Assembly: GCA_029259795.1 (NCBI GenBank)
Contig: JAJDEM010000259.1
Coordinates: 1-34,103, forward strand
Source of the DNA: Planctomycetota bacterium
GTDB lineage: Bacteria > Planctomycetota > PLA2 > JAEUHO01
Direction of reading: 5' to 3'
DNA length: 34,103 nt
Shown here: positions 31,683 to 34,103 of the stretch, in pieces
Numbering within the stretch: the stretch's first letter is position 1
How the letters are laid out: every line of letters starts with the position of its first letter
Notes under the pieces: model-generated
The model's input: only the letters and a program-made list of their open reading frames with translations
Databases searched by the model: none
Told to the model about the DNA's origin: nothing
Translations under genes and position numbers: made by a program

Positions 31683-33506
31683 ATGGACCTCCCCGTCGAA
31701 GGCTGGATCGCACTCGCTACCCTTGCGGCGGCCACGACCCTGTTCATCACCAAGGCGCTGCCGGTGCCGGTGACCGCGCTCTCGATCCCCGTGATCCTCT
31801 ACGCAACGGGCGTCCTGCCCGACGCCCGCGTCGCCCTGGGCGGCTTCGGCAGCCAGGCCGCCCTTGCGATCGCGGCGGTGTTCATCCTGGGCGCCGGGCT
31901 GAAGGAGTCGGGCGTCGCCTCCTTGCTCGCCCGGCTGCTCCAGCGCGTCGGTGGCAAGAGTGAGGCGATGCTCGTCGCGCTGCTGATGATCTCTTGCGGC
32001 GTGCTCTCCGCGTTCATGAGCAACGCGGCGGTGGTGGCGATCCTCCTCCCGGTTGGGATGGCCTTGGCTGGTCGCGCCGGAGTTCCTGCGTCGCGCCTGC
32101 TCATGCCGCTCGCGTTCGCCGCGGTGCTCGGCGGCACCGTTTCCTTGATTGGTACGGCGCCGAACTTCCTCGTCGGGGACTACGTCCTCACCACGGAACT
32201 CGAGGAACTGCAGGGACTCGAGTTCCACATCTTCGACTTCGCGCCGGTCGGGCTGGCCATCCTTGGGGTGGGCACGCTGTTCATGGTTGTGATCGGTCGC
32301 CGCATGCTGCCGTCGCTCCGGTCGGAGGATCGCCTCGCGGCGGCTCGGCTGCCCGCCGAGGTCGCCCGCACGTTCGATGTGGCGGATCGCTTGTTCGGCT
32401 TGGCGGTTCCCGCAGATTGCACCGTGCGTGGGAAGACCATCGCGCAGGCCGACATCCGCAACAAGTATGGGCTTGGGATCGTCATGATCCACCGGACCCG
32501 CGCGGTGCCGAAGCGCTGGATGGAGCCTGAGCCCGACCGCACGCTCCGCGAAGGCGATGTGCTCTACGTCCAGGGCGACGAGGTCCAGGCGTGGGCGTTC
32601 TGCGAGGAAGAGGGTCTGCAGTTCAGCTTGCCGGAGGAGAAGACGGTCAGTCGGATCCTGCGGCATGGCTCGACGCTTGCCGAGTTCGCGGTTCCGCCCT
32701 ACTCGCGGGCCGTGGAGCGGACGGCGCGGGGCATGAAGTTCCGCGAGCGCTTCGGCCTCAACATGCTCGCCATCAACCGGCGGACGGATGTGCTGACCGA
32801 CAAGCCGCAGGACCAGCCGCTGCAGGTGGGTGACGCCTTCCTGGTCTCGGGCCCAGTGGACAAGATCCACCGACTCAGCGGTCATCCCGACTTCACGCTC
32901 TTGAGCGACATTTCCCAGGCTGAGGACGCGACCCGCGCGCCGCTGGCGATCTTGCTCCTGTTCGCGGCCATTGTCCCGTCCGTGGCCCTGCAGGTGCCGC
33001 TCGCCGTGAGCGCCATGGGGGCCGCCCTCTTGATGATCGTTACCGGCTGCGTCTCGCGCCGGGCGGTGCGCCGCGCCGTGGACTGGAACGTCATCTTCCT
33101 GATCGTGGGCACCCTGCCTCTGGGCGTCGCGCTCGACCAGCACCATGTGGCCGCGCAGGCGGCCGGCTGGATCGTCGACGCGGGGCAATCGACGGGGGTG
33201 GTCGGCGTGTACACGCTGTTGTTCCTGCTCGCCGCCGTCCTTGCGGTGCTGACCAGCAACGCAGCTGCGGCCGTCATCGCTGCGCCCGTGGCGGCCCGCG
33301 CGGCCATCGAGTTCGGCATCGACGTCAAGAGTGCGCTGCTCGTCATGGCCTACGGCTGCAGCTGTGCGTTCCTGCTGCCGTTTGCCCAGTGCAACATCCT
33401 CGTCATGGCGCCCGGCGGCTACACGACGAAGGACTTTCTCCGGGTTGGTGCGGCCATGAGCCTCGTCATGGCTGTGACGACGATCCTCTGCTTCTCGCTT
33501 CTCTGA
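31683..33506 (+). CDS. SLC13-type transporter with RCK_C domains
   Basis: This is a 607-residue protein. It belongs to the SLC13/DASS permease group, with two inverted halves of membrane helices. The half-repeat signature is FMSNAAVVAILLPVGMALA near residue 115 and VLTSNAAAAVIAAPVAA near 523. Between the halves (about 225-400) are two soluble RCK_C/TrkA_C domains, for example DRTLREGDVLYVQGDE and QPLQVGDAFLVSGP. These usually bind a regulatory ligand. Likely substrates are divalent anions such as dicarboxylates or sulfate; nothing in the window decides. No strong ribosome site is present. A close paralogue follows after 56 bases. Confidence 0.92.
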   Translation: MDLPVEGWIALATLAAATTLFITKALPVPVTALSIPVILYATGVLPDARVALGGFGSQAALAIAAVFILGAGLKESGVASLLARLLQRVGGKSEAMLVALLMISCGVLSAFMSNAAVVAILLPVGMALAGRAGVPASRLLMPLAFAAVLGGTVSLIGTAPNFLVGDYVLTTELEELQGLEFHIFDFAPVGLAILGVGTLFMVVIGRRMLPSLRSEDRLAAARLPAEVARTFDVADRLFGLAVPADCTVRGKTIAQADIRNKYGLGIVMIHRTRAVPKRWMEPEPDRTLREGDVLYVQGDEVQAWAFCEEEGLQFSLPEEKTVSRILRHGSTLAEFAVPPYSRAVERTARGMKFRERFGLNMLAINRRTDVLTDKPQDQPLQVGDAFLVSGPVDKIHRLSGHPDFTLLSDISQAEDATRAPLAILLLFAAIVPSVALQVPLAVSAMGAALLMIVTGCVSRRAVRRAVDWNVIFLIVGTLPLGVALDQHHVAAQAAGWIVDAGQSTGVVGVYTLLFLLAAVLAVLTSNAAAAVIAAPVAARAAIEFGIDVKSALLVMAYGCSCAFLLPFAQCNILVMAPGGYTTKDFLRVGAAMSLVMAVTTILCFSLL

Positions 33507-33562
33507 TCCAGATGCCGGTCTGCCCTCTGGGCTCGGATTCTCGGCTGCGCTAGGATCCCCGG

Positions 33563-34103
33563 ATGGACTTGGACTTCCATGGCTGGGTTGCGCTCGCGAC
33601 GCTCGTCTTCGCGACGACGTTCTTGATCACGCGCTGGCTGCCGATCCCCATTACGGCCCTGTGCATCCCCGTGATCCTGGTCTCGACCGGGGTGATCGAG
33701 GACTCCAAGCATGCGCTGATGGGCTTTGGCAACGCCGCCGTGATTGCGATCGGCGCCATCTTCGTCGTCGGGGCGGCGCTGCGTGAGAGTGGGCTCGCAA
33801 CGATCATCGCTCGCGGGTTGCAGCGGGTCGCCGGGAAGAACGAAGTCGGGATCCTCTTCCTGATGATGGGGGCGACGGCTGTGCTCGCCGCCTTCATGAA
33901 CAACACGGCCGTCGTAGCGATCCTGCTGCCGGTCGGTGCGGTCCTGGCCCACCGCTCCGGCATCGCACCCTCGCGACTCTTGATGCCGCTCTCCTTTGCG
34001 GCGGTCCTGGGCGGCACGATCAGCCTCATCGGTACGGCGCCGAACTTCATCGTGGCCGACCACTACAACGAGCGGGCGGCGCTGGCCGCCAGCGAGGCGC
34101 ACT
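33563..34103 (+). CDS. SLC13-type transporter, paralogue (3' truncated by window end)
   Basis: This gene is not in the ORF track because it runs off the window without a stop. The ATG at 33563 reads MDLDFHGWVALATLVFATTF, and the first 180 residues align throughout with the upstream transporter. Shared blocks are ALLRES-like GAALRESGLATIIA and SRLLMPLSFAAVLGGT with SLIGTAPNF. The half-repeat signature is FMNNTAVVAILLPVG. It has NNT where the upstream copy has SNA, closer to the canonical family motif. Presumably it too has RCK_C domains and a second half. The pair arose by tandem duplication. Functional difference, if any, is unknown. Confidence 0.9.
   Translation, partial: MDLDFHGWVALATLVFATTFLITRWLPIPITALCIPVILVSTGVIEDSKHALMGFGNAAVIAIGAIFVVGAALRESGLATIIARGLQRVAGKNEVGILFLMMGATAVLAAFMNNTAVVAILLPVGAVLAHRSGIAPSRLLMPLSFAAVLGGTISLIGTAPNFIVADHYNERAALAASEAH

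Overview
The window is about 34 kb of GC-rich, gene-dense bacterial chromosome without RNA genes, insertion sequences or CRISPR arrays. The gene mix points to a member of the Planctomycetota: a DUF1800/DUF1501 pair, large secreted proteins with carboxypeptidase-regulatory-like domains, a HEAT-repeat plus von Willebrand A protein, a Lon-like AAA_32 protease, and a thioredoxin/PDZ protein that appears to use selenocysteine. This assignment is an inference from gene content (roughly 0.65 confidence), because no rRNA or marker gene is present.

Layout. (1) 1-1.44 kb: the 3' part of a secreted-type Ig-like protein. (2) 1.46-6.33 kb: two minus-strand alcohol-dehydrogenase-like genes, divergent from a plus-strand set of an MDR oxidoreductase, an enoyl-CoA hydratase and a 3-hydroxyacyl-CoA dehydrogenase (beta-oxidation or short-chain acyl-CoA metabolism). 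All three MDR enzymes lack normally conserved zinc ligands. (3) 6.4-10.1 kb: two small membrane proteins (DUF4190-like, DUF2752), a lipoprotein, and a Lon-like protease. (4) 10.1-14.9 kb: a minus-strand operon DUF1800-DUF1501-sugar dehydrogenase, whose first and last products share the same lipobox, linker and Ig module. (5) 14.9-15.35 kb: a non-coding interval with several dyads. (6) 15.3-18.1 kb: M24 aminopeptidase, SnoaL-like protein, GNAT protein.

(7) 18.2-22.1 kb is the most interesting part. A perfect AT-rich 20-bp palindrome precedes a tight four-gene operon: a DUF6502 protein with an HTH-like segment, a 68-residue protein that duplicates the DUF6502 C-terminus, a DUF5666-type lipoprotein, and a thioredoxin-fold/PDZ protein. 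The last reading frame contains two in-frame UGA codons spaced as U-x-x-U-x-x-C. Each UGA is followed by a hairpin that fits the bacterial SECIS model, so the ORF track splits one probable selenoprotein into two pieces.

(8) 22.1-34.1 kb: a large membrane-anchored carboxypeptidase-regulatory-like protein, a GNAT protein, a dienelactone-hydrolase-type lipoprotein, an MscS channel, a HEAT/vWA protein divergent from a histidine kinase/response regulator pair, and two tandem SLC13-type transporters, the second cut by the window end and absent from the ORF track.

Many genes overlap or nearly touch. Start codons were moved from the ORF-track positions wherever a Shine-Dalgarno site, signal peptide or domain boundary indicated a better one.
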